A stretch of DNA of 55,076 nucleotides from an uncultured Gemmatimonadota bacterium (lineage in GTDB: Bacteria > Gemmatimonadota > Gemmatimonadetes > Longimicrobiales > Longimicrobiaceae), in NCBI GenBank assembly GCA_902805735.1, contig CADCTW010000097.1, positions 1-55,076 of the forward strand. Direction: 5' to 3'. The position numbers were made by a program, and so were the translations under genes. Under the pieces are notes generated by a model. The model did not search any database. It was not told where the DNA came from and saw only the letters and a program-made list of their open reading frames with translations. Numbering within the stretch: the first letter of the stretch is position 1; each line of letters starts with the position of its first letter. Shown here piece after piece: positions 22,921 through 30,085 of this stretch.

Positions 22921-23171
22921 CGAAGGCCCTCCGCGAAGTTCGGCGCTTCCTCAGCCTCACCCACCGTGAACGTGGCGCCGATGCTCTGGACTGCCTCGAC
23001 CAGCAGATGCGTCGGCCCGAGAGCTGTCATCGGCGTCTCGGGCGCGTAGGTAACGATCCTCGCGACGATAATCTCAAGCGTCTTCTCGTCGGCCGATGCT
23101 TCGAGCGCGAGGCGGATAGCGCCGACCACGTCCTCGTTGGAGTAGGGGCCGGGTTCCCTGTGCTCGATCAT
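22917..23171 (-). CDS. Small acidic protein, unknown
   Basis: An 84-residue protein from ATG 23171 with GGGAGG upstream. It is mixed alpha/beta (N-E-D-V-V-G-A-I-R-L-A-L-E-A-S, then L-E-I-I-V-A-R-I-V) and acidic overall. It is coupled to the preceding membrane gene by an ATGA overlap. No family recognised. Confidence 0.55.
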   Translation of the reverse strand: MIEHREPGPYSNEDVVGAIRLALEASADEKTLEIIVARIVTYAPETPMTALGPTHLLVEAVQSIGATFTVGEAEEAPNFAEGLR

Positions 23172-23305
23172 TGTTCCTCCCACGCGAGGGTCGTCCCCGC
23201 GCCGATGGCAGCCGCCGGGAGAAAGCCCGCCCAGCCGACCATGAATGAGAGAGCCAGGCACCCTACGACGACGAGAACCCAGCCCATGACGTTGCGTGAG
23301 GTCAT
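23168..23305 (-). CDS. Small membrane protein (45 residues)
   Basis: A 45-residue protein from ATG 23305 with one or two tightly spaced membrane segments (V-M-G-W-V-L-V-V-V-G-C-L-A-L-S-F-M-V-G-W-type helix, then G-F-L-P-A-A-A-I-G-A-G). It overlaps the 25-residue membrane ORF upstream and the 84-residue gene downstream by 4 bases each. Small early membrane proteins of phages can affect host membrane or superinfection; no direct evidence here. Confidence 0.55.
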   Translation of the reverse strand: MTSRNVMGWVLVVVGCLALSFMVGWAGFLPAAAIGAGTTLAWEEQ

Positions 23306-23379
23306 CGCAGAATCCAGATGGTGTAGGCACTCACTGCGATGGCAGTGACCGAGAGGGCGATGCTGAGGTACGAGATCAT
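23302..23379 (-). CDS. 25-residue membrane peptide
   Basis: A tiny ORF from ATG 23379 with a strong AAAGGAGGG site. Almost the whole product is one membrane-spanning helix (Y-L-S-I-A-L-S-V-T-A-I-A-V-S-A-Y-T-I). It starts on the stop of the HNH gene and ends on the start of the 45-residue membrane gene, each as ATGA. The ribosome site and exact couplings argue it is translated. Confidence 0.55.
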   Translation of the reverse strand: MISYLSIALSVTAIAVSAYTIWILR

Positions 23380-23882
23380 GCGGCCCTCCTTTCGCGCTGA
23401 CGCGCGGCGTGACAGGCAAGGCACTTCCGCTGGCCCTTCCTCAGGTGGTAAGCGGAGAGGTTGTCCCCCTCAAGCGGGTGGCCGGCAGGACAGTGCGTCT
23501 TGCGGGCGTGGGTACCGCTCCAGCCGACTCCACGAAGGATGTTCTCCCTAGTTGTCACCGCCTCAAGATGAGCCGGATTCACGCACCGGGTGTTCCTGCA
23601 CAGATGGTCGATGACGAGCCCCTCCGGGATCGGCCCGACTTGCTGCTCGTAGTAGTGGCGATGGGCGAGATGCCGCCGCGCGTTGATGGACAGCACGCCA
23701 TAGCCAGACGGGTCGACAGTTCGAATCCACTGCCAGCACCCCGCTGCGGTGATCTCGTAGTCCGGTCCGGGCTTGCGTCGCTGGTGCCCATGGATATAGC
23801 GACGCGGCTTGCCTTGGTAGATATTCGTGATCCGCCCGCAGCCGCACTCGCAGTAGCCGCTCGGGTACGCTTCGTCTGTCAT
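23376..23882 (-). CDS. HNH homing-type endonuclease
   Basis: A 168-residue protein from ATG 23882. The N-terminal C-E-C-G-C-G looks metal-binding. The HNH core is C-W-Q-W, G-Y-G-V-L, A-H-R-H-Y-Y, then V-I-D-H-L-C-R-N-T-R-C-V-N-P-A-H-L-E. A C-terminal zinc ribbon follows (C-P-A-G-H ... C-L-A-C-H). It is closely related to 18608, 25355 and 28267. It directly follows the integrase gene across a hairpin-bearing gap. Confidence 0.85.
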   Translation of the reverse strand: MTDEAYPSGYCECGCGRITNIYQGKPRRYIHGHQRRKPGPDYEITAAGCWQWIRTVDPSGYGVLSINARRHLAHRHYYEQQVGPIPEGLVIDHLCRNTRCVNPAHLEAVTTRENILRGVGWSGTHARKTHCPAGHPLEGDNLSAYHLRKGQRKCLACHAARQRERRAA

Positions 23883-23905
23883 CGGAACCTCACTTCCGTT
23901 GGCCG

Positions 23906-23935
23906 TGGCCCCGGCGTTCACAGCGCGCGGGGCCA
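23906..23935 (-). terminator. Hairpin after the integrase gene
   Basis: An 8-bp perfect stem (TGGCCCCG at 23906-23913, CGGGGCCA at 23928-23935) in the 73-base gap between the integrase stop and the HNH start. No T tract follows on the minus strand. It may be a weak terminator or part of an attachment-site region. Confidence 0.4.
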
Positions 23936-23955
23936 TCTCTGTAGTGCCCAGCATT

Positions 23956-25008
23956 CTACCCGATCTCCCTACGAAGGGCGTGCAAATCGCCACTTTCGTA
24001 GCCGTCGAGCGCCTGCCGCACTCGGGCGCGAGATATAGCTGAGTCTGCATGGCCGTAAACTTCGTTGACCAGCCGGCCCCCGTCGACATGCCCGAGCTGG
24101 CCGGCGACGTCTGCGGCGCTCACCCCGAGCTCCAGCAGGTGCGTAGCCGCATGGTGCCGTAGCTCGTGCCACGCCATCCCCGGGCGCCCCGCTGCGGCCC
24201 TGACGGGACGCCAGTAGTAGTGCAGGGTCGGCTGGAAGAACATGCCGCCACGCGGCGTCGGGAGCACTAGGGGCACGCCGTCCATCCTGGGCATCCGCTC
24301 CACCGCCTCACGAGCCACACGCGGGAACACGATGGTCCGGCTCGCCCCGTTCTTCGGGGTGGTGATGGTCCGGGAGTGACTGTCCGCCGACCGGGTGATG
24401 TCGATCTCGTCGTGCCTGAGGTCGCGGTGCTCGAGCGCGAAGAGCTCCCCGGCGCGGATGCCGGTGTACGCGGCGAGGATGATGCCGCCCGCGAGGATCT
24501 CGCCGTAGCGTCCCCACGTGTCCCGCGCGCACTGCGCGAGGTGCTCGATGTCGCTCGCGGTGAGCCACCCGGCTTTCAGGTCCCTTCGGCCGCGGGACTG
24601 CTCGATGCCGAGGCGCTCCCACGGGTTGCGCTCCAGGAGGCCGGCGCGGCGCGCGTCGTTCCACATGGCGCGGGCGGTGATGAACTGCCCGCGGTGCTGC
24701 AGCGCCCACGCGCGGGCTTCGAGGACGGTGATGCTGTCCATGCGCCGTGGGCCGAAGTCCCGTAGGAGCGGTTGGAGGCGGTAGTGGCGCGTGATGTTCG
24801 TGGACTCCTTGGGGGCCCGGAAGTCGCGCATCCACCGGTCCGCCCACTCCTTCACGGTGACGCCGTGCGTCAGGTCCAGGCGCCGGGCTTCGCTCTCGGC
24901 GGTCAGGGCGTCGCGTTTGAGGCGGTAGGTCCCGACCTGCCGGTTCTTCCCGGTGCCGGGCTCCCGAACTTGCGCGACCCACTTGTCGCCTCGCTTGAAC
25001 ACGGTCAT
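23956..25008 (-). CDS. int: Tyrosine-family integrase
   Basis: A 350-residue recombinase from ATG 25008; the longer frame to 25155 overlaps the upstream gene and looks random. Catalytic set: R185 in T-G-I-R-A-G-E-L, H281 and R284 in H-E-L-R-H, H307 in L-G-H-V-D-G-G, and the nucleophile Y318 in V-Y-G-H-A-D. The N-terminal 60 residues form the arm-binding type domain and 70-140 the core-binding domain. It inserts phage DNA into the host chromosome, showing that the phage is temperate. An excisionase-like HTH lies 870 bases upstream. Its last 33 residues are echoed by the ORF at 22798-22920. Confidence 0.92.
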   Translation of the reverse strand: MTVFKRGDKWVAQVREPGTGKNRQVGTYRLKRDALTAESEARRLDLTHGVTVKEWADRWMRDFRAPKESTNITRHYRLQPLLRDFGPRRMDSITVLEARAWALQHRGQFITARAMWNDARRAGLLERNPWERLGIEQSRGRRDLKAGWLTASDIEHLAQCARDTWGRYGEILAGGIILAAYTGIRAGELFALEHRDLRHDEIDITRSADSHSRTITTPKNGASRTIVFPRVAREAVERMPRMDGVPLVLPTPRGGMFFQPTLHYYWRPVRAAAGRPGMAWHELRHHAATHLLELGVSAADVAGQLGHVDGGRLVNEVYGHADSAISRARVRQALDGYESGDLHALRREIG

Positions 25009-25358
25009 GCCGGCTCTCCGTGCTGGGCATAGATCGTTCGCAGCTCGTCGTCGCTCGGCTGCCCCGGGTCGGGACCGTCCGCGAGGGCCACGGCGTCGCG
25101 GTAATCCTTCCAGAGCGCCCGCACGCGGACCGTCTCGGGGTCGAGGCGGTTGCATCCGCAGTCGCGGTCGAGAGTCGTGCAGGTGTCCATCGCGGTCTGC
25201 ATGCAGAAGTCCTCGATGTCCTCGCGCACATCCGCAAGGCTCACGCCGGCTCCGAGAGCGTCGATGATGTCCTTCGCCTCGCGGTACCGCTCAAGCACCC
25301 AGGACGAGTCGTCCACGAGCGCGGGCATCGACCCGTTCCTGTCAGCTTTCGCGCTCAT
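25005..25358 (-). CDS. Small Cys-rich protein, unknown
   Basis: A 117-residue protein with a helical first half (W-V-L-E-R-Y-R-E-A-K-D-I-I-D-A-L) and a Cys group (C-M-Q ... C-T-T-L-D-R-D-C-G-C) at about residues 52-68. It overlaps the integrase start as ATGA, so the two are translated together, and overlaps the HNH gene upstream by 4 bases. It might be an accessory protein for recombination or simply a passenger. No family recognised. Confidence 0.5.
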   Translation of the reverse strand: MSAKADRNGSMPALVDDSSWVLERYREAKDIIDALGAGVSLADVREDIEDFCMQTAMDTCTTLDRDCGCNRLDPETVRVRALWKDYRDAVALADGPDPGQPSDDELRTIYAQHGEPA

Positions 25359-25882
25359 GCGCTCGCCTTTCTGGCCTTGTACTTGCGCTGCCGATCAGCC
25401 GTGCAGGTGCGGCAATCGCGATTCCCGTTGGGCCTTCGGTAGGTGTTGGCCTCGTCGTAGGGGTGGCCGTTTGCGCATGTAGTGCGGCTGCCCCATGTGC
25501 CGCGGGCCATGTTCTCAGCGTGCGTGACCGGCTCCAGATGGTCTGGATTCACGCACGCCCGGTTACGGCAAAGGTGGTCGATCTCCAAGCCGGCGGGGAT
25601 CGGGCCGCGATGGCGCTCGTAGACCATCCGATGCGCGCCAACCACACGACCATCGACCATGAAACGTCCGTAACCGCGGTTGTCCATCGACCGTTGCCAG
25701 ATCCAGCATCCTCGGTCGTCGACCAGGTATTCGGTGGGCGCCGGAAGCAGTCGCGTGTGGTGGCCCTTGAGGAACCGGTTGGGCTGACCTTTCACCCTTC
25801 CACGGGCGGTGCTTGTAGTGCTGACAAGTTTGGTGGCCCCTCCGCACCCGCACCCGCACAGACCCTTCGGAATATCAGTCAT
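25355..25882 (-). CDS. HNH homing-type endonuclease
   Basis: A 175-residue protein with AGGAGG upstream of ATG 25882. It has an N-terminal C-G-C-G-C-G cluster, a core C-W-I-W, G-Y-G-R-F, A-H-R-M-V-Y, L-E-I-D-H-L-C-R-N-R-A-C-V-N-P-D-H-L-E, and a C-terminal zinc ribbon (C-A-N-G-H ... C-R-T-C). With 23376 it flanks the integrase and its 117-residue neighbour, so this segment is bounded by two related nucleases. Confidence 0.85.
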   Translation of the reverse strand: MTDIPKGLCGCGCGGATKLVSTTSTARGRVKGQPNRFLKGHHTRLLPAPTEYLVDDRGCWIWQRSMDNRGYGRFMVDGRVVGAHRMVYERHRGPIPAGLEIDHLCRNRACVNPDHLEPVTHAENMARGTWGSRTTCANGHPYDEANTYRRPNGNRDCRTCTADRQRKYKARKASA

Positions 25883-26097
25883 CCTGCTTTCCTCCTGAGC
25901 CAGTTCTCGACGTCGGTCACGCGGAACCTTCGCTGACCACCCCACTTCTCGCTAGGGCAGCCAAGGGCCACTTGCTGCTCGACCCAGCGCGTGCTGAACC
26001 CTAGGTGCGCGGCTAGTTGCTGCTTCGTCGCCCACGGCTCCCTGTCGGACCCGGCTTCTCGGGCGCGACGCGCGTCGGCGAGCTGGTGGACGCTCAC
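25879..26097 (-). CDS. xis: Excisionase-like HTH protein near the integrase
   Basis: A 72-residue protein from GTG 26097, overlapping the stop of the 50-residue gene upstream. It has a helix-turn-helix of Xis/AlpA type (T-K-Q-Q-L-A-A-H-L-G-F-S-T-R-W-V-E-Q-Q) and a wing (G-G-Q-R-R-F-R-V-T-D-V-E-N-W-L). It lies close to the integrase, which makes it the best candidate for the recombination directionality factor. The gene symbol is functional inference. Confidence 0.65.
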   Translation of the reverse strand: MSVHQLADARRAREAGSDREPWATKQQLAAHLGFSTRWVEQQVALGCPSEKWGGQRRFRVTDVENWLRRKAG

Positions 26098-26246
26098 GAG
26101 ACCTCCCGGGCCTTCACGCCACGAATCACGCTGCAATACGGGCACGCCGCACGCTCATCGCTGAACGCTTGCTGCCAGCGGCGTCCGCACTGCCCGCACT
26201 CGATGAGCGCCCATGTCGCGATGGTGACCAGCCGGTGAGCGGTCAC
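26094..26246 (-). CDS. 50-residue zinc-ribbon protein
   Basis: A short gene between the XRE-like gene and the excisionase-like gene, from GTG 26246 (GTGA overlap) to a stop overlapping the next GTG. It has two CxxC pairs, C-G-Q-C (about residues 17-20) and C-P-Y-C (about 35-38), the spacing of a compact zinc ribbon. It may be a small regulator. Confidence 0.6.
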   Translation of the reverse strand: MTAHRLVTIATWALIECGQCGRRWQQAFSDERAACPYCSVIRGVKAREVS

Positions 26247-26641
26247 GCCGCCTCCACGTCATCGTCGAACCCGTAGACGACGCTCAAATGGGTCCCGAGC
26301 GCGATGCACAACCGGTCCGCCGCATCCACACTGATCCGGTCGTCCTCACGCATCTTCCGCCGGATCAACCGCGACGTGACCCCAGCGTCACTCGCGAGCG
26401 CCTCCACTTCACGCCGCAGCATCTCCCGCTCGATCAGCGGACGCAACGGCGCGCACGGCAAGCTGCCGCGCCGACCTGAGCGCATCGGTCCCGCGACACG
26501 CTCCCCGCGTTCCAGCTCGAGCTTCCGGTTGTTCGAGCACTGCTTACACATCGCCATCAGGCCGGAGCGTTGACGGGCGTGGCGGTAAAAGTTGTCGGGG
26601 GTGGCGGGCAGCGTGGCGCCGCACACCGTGCAGGTCTTCAT
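26243..26641 (-). CDS. Zinc-ribbon plus XRE-like HTH protein
   Basis: A 132-residue protein. The N-terminal zinc ribbon has C-T-V-C-G (4-8) and C-K-Q-C (about 32-35) with F-Y-R-H-A between. The C-terminal 60 residues suggest an XRE-type helix-turn-helix (A-L-A-S-D-A-G-V-T-S-R-L-I-R-R-K-M ... A-A-D-R-L-C-I-A-L-G). Zinc ribbons of this type are also found on phage HNH proteins, but no HNH core is present. It is probably a transcriptional regulator of the early operon. Confidence 0.6.
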   Translation of the reverse strand: MKTCTVCGATLPATPDNFYRHARQRSGLMAMCKQCSNNRKLELERGERVAGPMRSGRRGSLPCAPLRPLIEREMLRREVEALASDAGVTSRLIRRKMREDDRISVDAADRLCIALGTHLSVVYGFDDDVEAA

Positions 26642-27141
26642 GCCGCCGCTCGCCTTCGTCGAGGACCGGGAGGACCGTGAGCGGGGCGAGGCGTGAACCC
26701 CGCCGCCGCGATGGCCTTGTTCCAGGTGCCGAACGCGCGGATCGCAGAGACAGCGCTCGGGTAGCCGTCTCGCAGCGCTTGCTCAGCCCGGACGGCGCGC
26801 CCCTCGTCGCGCAGAACATGCCGCGCCTGCCACGTATCCCAGTCCTTCACCCCGGGCGGTTCGCCATGCTCAGCGGCCCACCGACGGACAGCGTCGATGA
26901 CCGCGGCCTGCGTCCACACCGTCTTGTCGGGAGCGTGAGCCTGCCAGCACTCCCGGCAGAACTTCGGGGCGTCAGGGCCACGCCCGTTGCCTCCGTACAT
27001 CAGGGCGCCGCAGTCCGGGCACGGCGCGCCGTACATCGTCCGCTTCCGGCACGCTTCGCTGCACCACTTCCGGCCACCACGCCTCGGCTTGCTGATCGGG
27101 ACTGAGCAGCCCTGACAGACAGATTGCTCGGACGTGCTCAT
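26638..27141 (-). CDS. Zinc-binding protein with homing-endonuclease-associated repeat
   Basis: A 167-residue protein. Residues 5-65 carry Cys pairs (C-Q-G-C, C-S-E-A-C, C-P-D-C-G, C-R-E-C) for probably two zinc sites. Residues 75-155 match the repeat often found beside HNH nucleases (A-V-I-D-A-V-R-R-W-A-A-E-H-G-E-P-P ... F-G-T-W-N-K-A-I-A-A-A-G-F), a DNA-binding unit. No HNH nuclease motif is visible, so it may be a DNA-binding remnant or a regulator. It overlaps its neighbours by 4 bases. Confidence 0.7.
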   Translation of the reverse strand: MSTSEQSVCQGCSVPISKPRRGGRKWCSEACRKRTMYGAPCPDCGALMYGGNGRGPDAPKFCRECWQAHAPDKTVWTQAAVIDAVRRWAAEHGEPPGVKDWDTWQARHVLRDEGRAVRAEQALRDGYPSAVSAIRAFGTWNKAIAAAGFTPRPAHGPPGPRRRRAAA

Positions 27142-27569
27142 GCTGCCTGCCTCCCGAAAGTTGGTTGCGCCACATCAGGCTCACGCTGGCCGGCGTGGTC
27201 GTCAGCGAGATCGCGACGGGCCGACCAGTTGAGGAGACGCGAAAGGTCGCGCCGATCCGCGCCGCGCCGATAAGCGTTCTGCCTGGTCGCGTCCAGGACG
27301 CCCTCGGCGATGTCGCGGTCCCGCCGCAACGCCGCGACACGCTTCGAGCCGCGCGCCACGTCGCCGCACACACTCCACGCGAGCCCGTCGGCGTGGAGTT
27401 CCACGATCGTCTCGCTCAACGCCTCCCGGTACGCGCGCTCAGCCTCAGCCAGGGCGCGGGACGCCGAGCGCAGGTCGTCCTCCACCTGCGCCTGGATACG
27501 CCCGGCGACCTTCACGGCCTCCCGGGCATCAGGCAGGTCGAAGGGGGTGAGAGTGGAGGCGGCGGTCAT
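27138..27569 (-). CDS. Coiled-coil early protein, unknown
   Basis: A 143-residue helical protein. Residues 15-60 form a long coiled coil (A-S-R-A-L-A-E-A-E-R-A-Y-R-E-A-L), and the C-terminal half is Arg/Asp-rich. One Cys only. It overlaps the modular small gene upstream and the zinc-binding gene downstream by 4 bases. No family recognised. Confidence 0.55.
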   Translation of the reverse strand: MTAASTLTPFDLPDAREAVKVAGRIQAQVEDDLRSASRALAEAERAYREALSETIVELHADGLAWSVCGDVARGSKRVAALRRDRDIAEGVLDATRQNAYRRGADRRDLSRLLNWSARRDLADDHAGQREPDVAQPTFGRQAA

Positions 27570-27895
27570 CGCTCGCCTTCCTTCGCGCGGGCCAGGACGG
27601 CGGCGAGCATCCAGCGGGGCGCGGCGGCCCCCCGGACGTTTCCGTAGTCGTCGTAGAAGTCCACCGGCTCGTCGCCATTGAACAGCGCGTCGAGAGCGGC
27701 GGCGACGGCGCGTCCAGCCTCCCGCCGGGCGTGGTCCACTGCGTTGCGCGGGATACCCACGGCGTCACAGGCTGTGCAGTCGAGGTTGCTCCGGATGGAG
27801 ACACCGGTCCCGCCGCACGCCTTGCAGCGGAGCGAGCCGTGCGCAGCGATGATGTCCACAGCGTGCTCCGGGATGCTCGCGGGGTCAGTCGGCAC
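27566..27895 (-). CDS. PTDPAS/LAAVLARA modular protein with inserted zinc knuckle
   Basis: A 109-residue protein from GTG 27895. The N-terminal module P-T-D-P-A-S-I-P-E-H-A-V is followed by a DnaJ-like Cys set (C-K-A-C-G-G-T-G ... C-T-A-C) and then the C-terminal module A-A-L-D-A-L-F-N-G-D-E-P-V ... L-A-A-V-L-A-R-A. It is the most complete member of the family found also at 15467-15763, 22022-22279 and 22269-22541. Its start lies 11 bases inside the upstream gene. Confidence 0.6.
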   Translation of the reverse strand: MPTDPASIPEHAVDIIAAHGSLRCKACGGTGVSIRSNLDCTACDAVGIPRNAVDHARREAGRAVAAALDALFNGDEPVDFYDDYGNVRGAAAPRWMLAAVLARAKEGER

Positions 27896-28064
27896 TCGTC
27901 CACCCCTTCGGCCTTCCACGCTTGCAGTGAATGCAGCGACGCCGCACCCCATGGCTTGCACGCACGACCGCGTGCCCGCACTCGAGCTTGTCCATGACGA
28001 CGCCGCGCACATCGACCGCACCGACGATCTTGCGCAGAGGCGCGGTCGCGGGGTCAGTCGGCAC
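27885..28064 (-). CDS. Small zinc-binding protein with PTDPA start
   Basis: A 59-residue protein from GTG 28064 (GAGGT upstream) that starts M-P-T-D-P-A-T-A-P, a version of the shared N-terminal module. It continues with L-E-C-G-H-A-V and C-I-H-C-K, a probable zinc site, and a basic end. No family recognised. Confidence 0.55.
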   Translation of the reverse strand: MPTDPATAPLRKIVGAVDVRGVVMDKLECGHAVVRASHGVRRRCIHCKRGRPKGWTSAD

Positions 28065-28085
28065 GGTGGACCTCACGGGTGGCGA

Positions 28086-28277
28086 TCATGGGCGTATCCC
28101 GACGGTGCGTCCGTTGCTCTCGTAGAGACGCGCGGCCCGGCGGGCACCCCAGCGCGTCAGGTGGTAGGTGAACCACCCGTAGTCGCCCGCAGCCCCGATT
28201 CGCTGAACGACGACCATTCCGTCCTCGCGGCGCTTGCGCACGGTTGCTCGGGGTGCGCCGCGAAGATCAGTCGGCAC
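28086..28277 (-). CDS. Small basic protein with PTDL start, possible winged HTH
   Basis: A 63-residue protein from GTG 28277 starting M-P-T-D-L-R-G-A-P. The middle has strands (G-M-V-V-V-Q-R-I-G) and a segment W-F-T-Y-H-L-T-R-W-G-A-R-R-A-A-R-L that could be a winged-helix recognition part. The start shares the cagtcggca sequence seen at the other modular genes. No family recognised. Confidence 0.5.
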   Translation of the reverse strand: MPTDLRGAPRATVRKRREDGMVVVQRIGAAGDYGWFTYHLTRWGARRAARLYESNGRTVGIRP

Positions 28278-28752
28278 GGTGAGCCTCCGGCATCGCTGCG
28301 GCCTTCCGCACGGTCGCGCGCCGGGGCTGCGGCACCATCCGCCGGCACGCCGCCACGCTCTCGAAACGAGCAGCGAGCTTCAGCGCGCGGTACTCAGCCT
28401 TCTTCGCCCTCTCACACGCCCTACACCTCCGGGACCCGTCTCTCCTCTGGATCGTGTTCTCAAGGGTGTAGTCGTGACCATTGACGCAAGTGCCCGCCGG
28501 GACCCTTCTGCGCATGTTCTCAGCGTGCGTGACGACTTCCATGTGCTCCGGGTTGACGCAGGCACGGTTCCGACACAGGTGGTCGATTTCCAGCCCGTCC
28601 GGGATTTCTCCGACGTTCCTCTCGTAAGAGAACCGGTGGGCGCAATACATGACGGAATCGCTGCGCAGGACGCCGTAACCACAGTTGTTCAGCGCGCCAG
28701 TCCAAATCCAGCACGTGTCGGTTTTCTCGACCTTCGCCCAAAAGCGGTTCAT
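28267..28752 (-). CDS. HNH homing-type endonuclease with a copied neighbour tail
   Basis: A 161-residue protein from ATG 28752. Core: C-W-I-W, G-Y-G-V-L, A-H-R-F-S-Y, L-E-I-D-H-L-C-R-N-R-A-C-V-N-P-E-H-M-E, then a zinc ribbon (C-V-N-G-H ... C-R-A-C). Its last 30 residues (A-R-F-E-S-V-A-A-C-R-R-M-V-P ... R-R-A-T-V-R-K) closely match the C-terminus of the upstream gene at 28749-29231. This suggests the nuclease inserted there and kept or duplicated the target gene's end. It overlaps both neighbours. Confidence 0.85.
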   Translation of the reverse strand: MNRFWAKVEKTDTCWIWTGALNNCGYGVLRSDSVMYCAHRFSYERNVGEIPDGLEIDHLCRNRACVNPEHMEVVTHAENMRRRVPAGTCVNGHDYTLENTIQRRDGSRRCRACERAKKAEYRALKLAARFESVAACRRMVPQPRRATVRKAAAMPEAHRAD

Positions 28753-29231
28753 GCTGCCCCCGTCCTCTTGACAGTGGCCCGCCGGGCGACTGGCACCATC
28801 CGCCGACAAGCGGCAACGGTTTCAAATCTGCCCGCGAGCTTTTTCAGCTCACCGGCCTGCGGCTTGAGGACCACCACCGGCCGTAGCGCCTTCCGGGCCG
28901 CCTCCTCGGACAGCACGCCATCCGTGACGAGCCGCTCGAGCTCGACGCGCAACTCCTCCACGCTCCACTCCGCGACCTCCGCGGGCTTCCCCGTGATGTC
29001 GAACCCGTCGACGTGCAGGGTCAACGTGTTCTCGCGATCCATCCGGGCGTGGAGTTCGGCGTCAAGTGCCTGCTTCGCGAGCCGCTGGTTCTCCTCATCA
29101 GCGCGGATCAGTTCGCGTACCTCAGCGAGCGTTTCCAGTGGCGCGTCAGCTAGGACAAGCTCTTCCCCGGTCGCCGGGTCGAACAGCCTCACGGTGTCCG
29201 CGGTCTCCCGCAAGATCGGCAACGCGCTCAT
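28749..29231 (-). CDS. Early acidic protein, unknown
   Basis: A 160-residue protein. It begins with strand-like segments around D-P-A-T-G-E-E-L-V-L, continues as an acidic helix (A-E-V-R-E-L-I-R-A-D-E-E-N-Q-R-L), and ends with a basic stretch containing F-E-T-V-A-A-C-R-R-M-V-P that is repeated at the end of the HNH gene downstream. It sits directly after the Sak4-like ATPase gene, which suggests a role in recombination or replication, but no family is recognised. Confidence 0.55.
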   Translation of the reverse strand: MSALPILRETADTVRLFDPATGEELVLADAPLETLAEVRELIRADEENQRLAKQALDAELHARMDRENTLTLHVDGFDITGKPAEVAEWSVEELRVELERLVTDGVLSEEAARKALRPVVVLKPQAGELKKLAGRFETVAACRRMVPVARRATVKRTGAA

Positions 29232-30085
29232 GCCGACTTCTCCTTCTTCGCCTTGGGGGGCGCCGGGGTCATCGCGGCCTCATGAAGGACAGCGAAATCC
29301 TCAAGGGTCTGCGCATCCACCACGCCCGCCTCATCCCCCGCAGGCTCGGTGTAGTCCTCGCTCCACGGAAGATCACTCTCATCCGGCGCGAGCGCACGGG
29401 AGTACACGTCCAACCACTCAGTCAGGTCAAGGTCACGGAACGCGCCCAGCGCCCCGGAACGGTCCTTCGCGCGCCTCCCCTTGTCCTGCACCAGCTGACC
29501 GACCCACCGCTTCGGGGTGTCCTCAGTCGCCTCGACAACACCGCAGTACGCCGCGACATCAACCTCCCCGAGCAGGATCTCCGGGAGCTGCTGGCCGCCC
29601 GTCATTGGCCTGACGATCCGCTCCCCGTCCTCATCGTCGATCTTCTCGTGGCAGACGAGCACCACGTTCATCGGCTGGTCCCGTAGGAACAGCACGAGAT
29701 CCTCGATGGCTTTGTTCGCTTGGCCGTAGTGCTGGATCTGTGGCTTGGCGCCCCCGAGCTCCGCGATGATGCGCTTGTGGACCTTGGCGATGGTGTCGAT
29801 CACGACGGTCTGGGCGCCGTCCGCGCCAGCCTTGACGTACTCGCAGAACGGGCGTAGGACGCGCTGACCTTCGAAGTTGATCTCGCGGATGTCGCGGCCG
29901 TGTTTGCGGGCCATCGCCAGGCCGCCGGGACCTTCACTGTTCAGGACGAGGACGGGGCCGGGGGCGCTGGTCGCGGCCATCGTCTTCCCGGAGCCGCTCG
30001 GGCCGTAGAGCAGGAAGTTCGCGGTCGTGAACGCTGCTTGCGGCGCGACGAACATCAGGCCGGTGGGGATGTCGCTGCCGCTCAT
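29228..30085 (-). CDS. Sak4-like RecA-fold ATPase (single-strand annealing)
   Basis: A 285-residue protein from ATG 30085. The P-loop is G-P-S-G-S-G-K-T (28-35) and Walker B V-V-I-D (94-97), followed by I-Q-H-Y-G-Q-A-N (about 117-124) and V-C-H-E-K as a sensor region, the usual line-up of phage Sak4/AAA_24 proteins. Such proteins bind single-stranded DNA and aid recombination and replication, often with a single-strand binding protein. No SSB gene is obvious next to it. The C-terminus is acidic and ends in a Lys-rich tail. Confidence 0.82.
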   Translation of the reverse strand: MSGSDIPTGLMFVAPQAAFTTANFLLYGPSGSGKTMAATSAPGPVLVLNSEGPGGLAMARKHGRDIREINFEGQRVLRPFCEYVKAGADGAQTVVIDTIAKVHKRIIAELGGAKPQIQHYGQANKAIEDLVLFLRDQPMNVVLVCHEKIDDEDGERIVRPMTGGQQLPEILLGEVDVAAYCGVVEATEDTPKRWVGQLVQDKGRRAKDRSGALGAFRDLDLTEWLDVYSRALAPDESDLPWSEDYTEPAGDEAGVVDAQTLEDFAVLHEAAMTPAPPKAKKEKSA

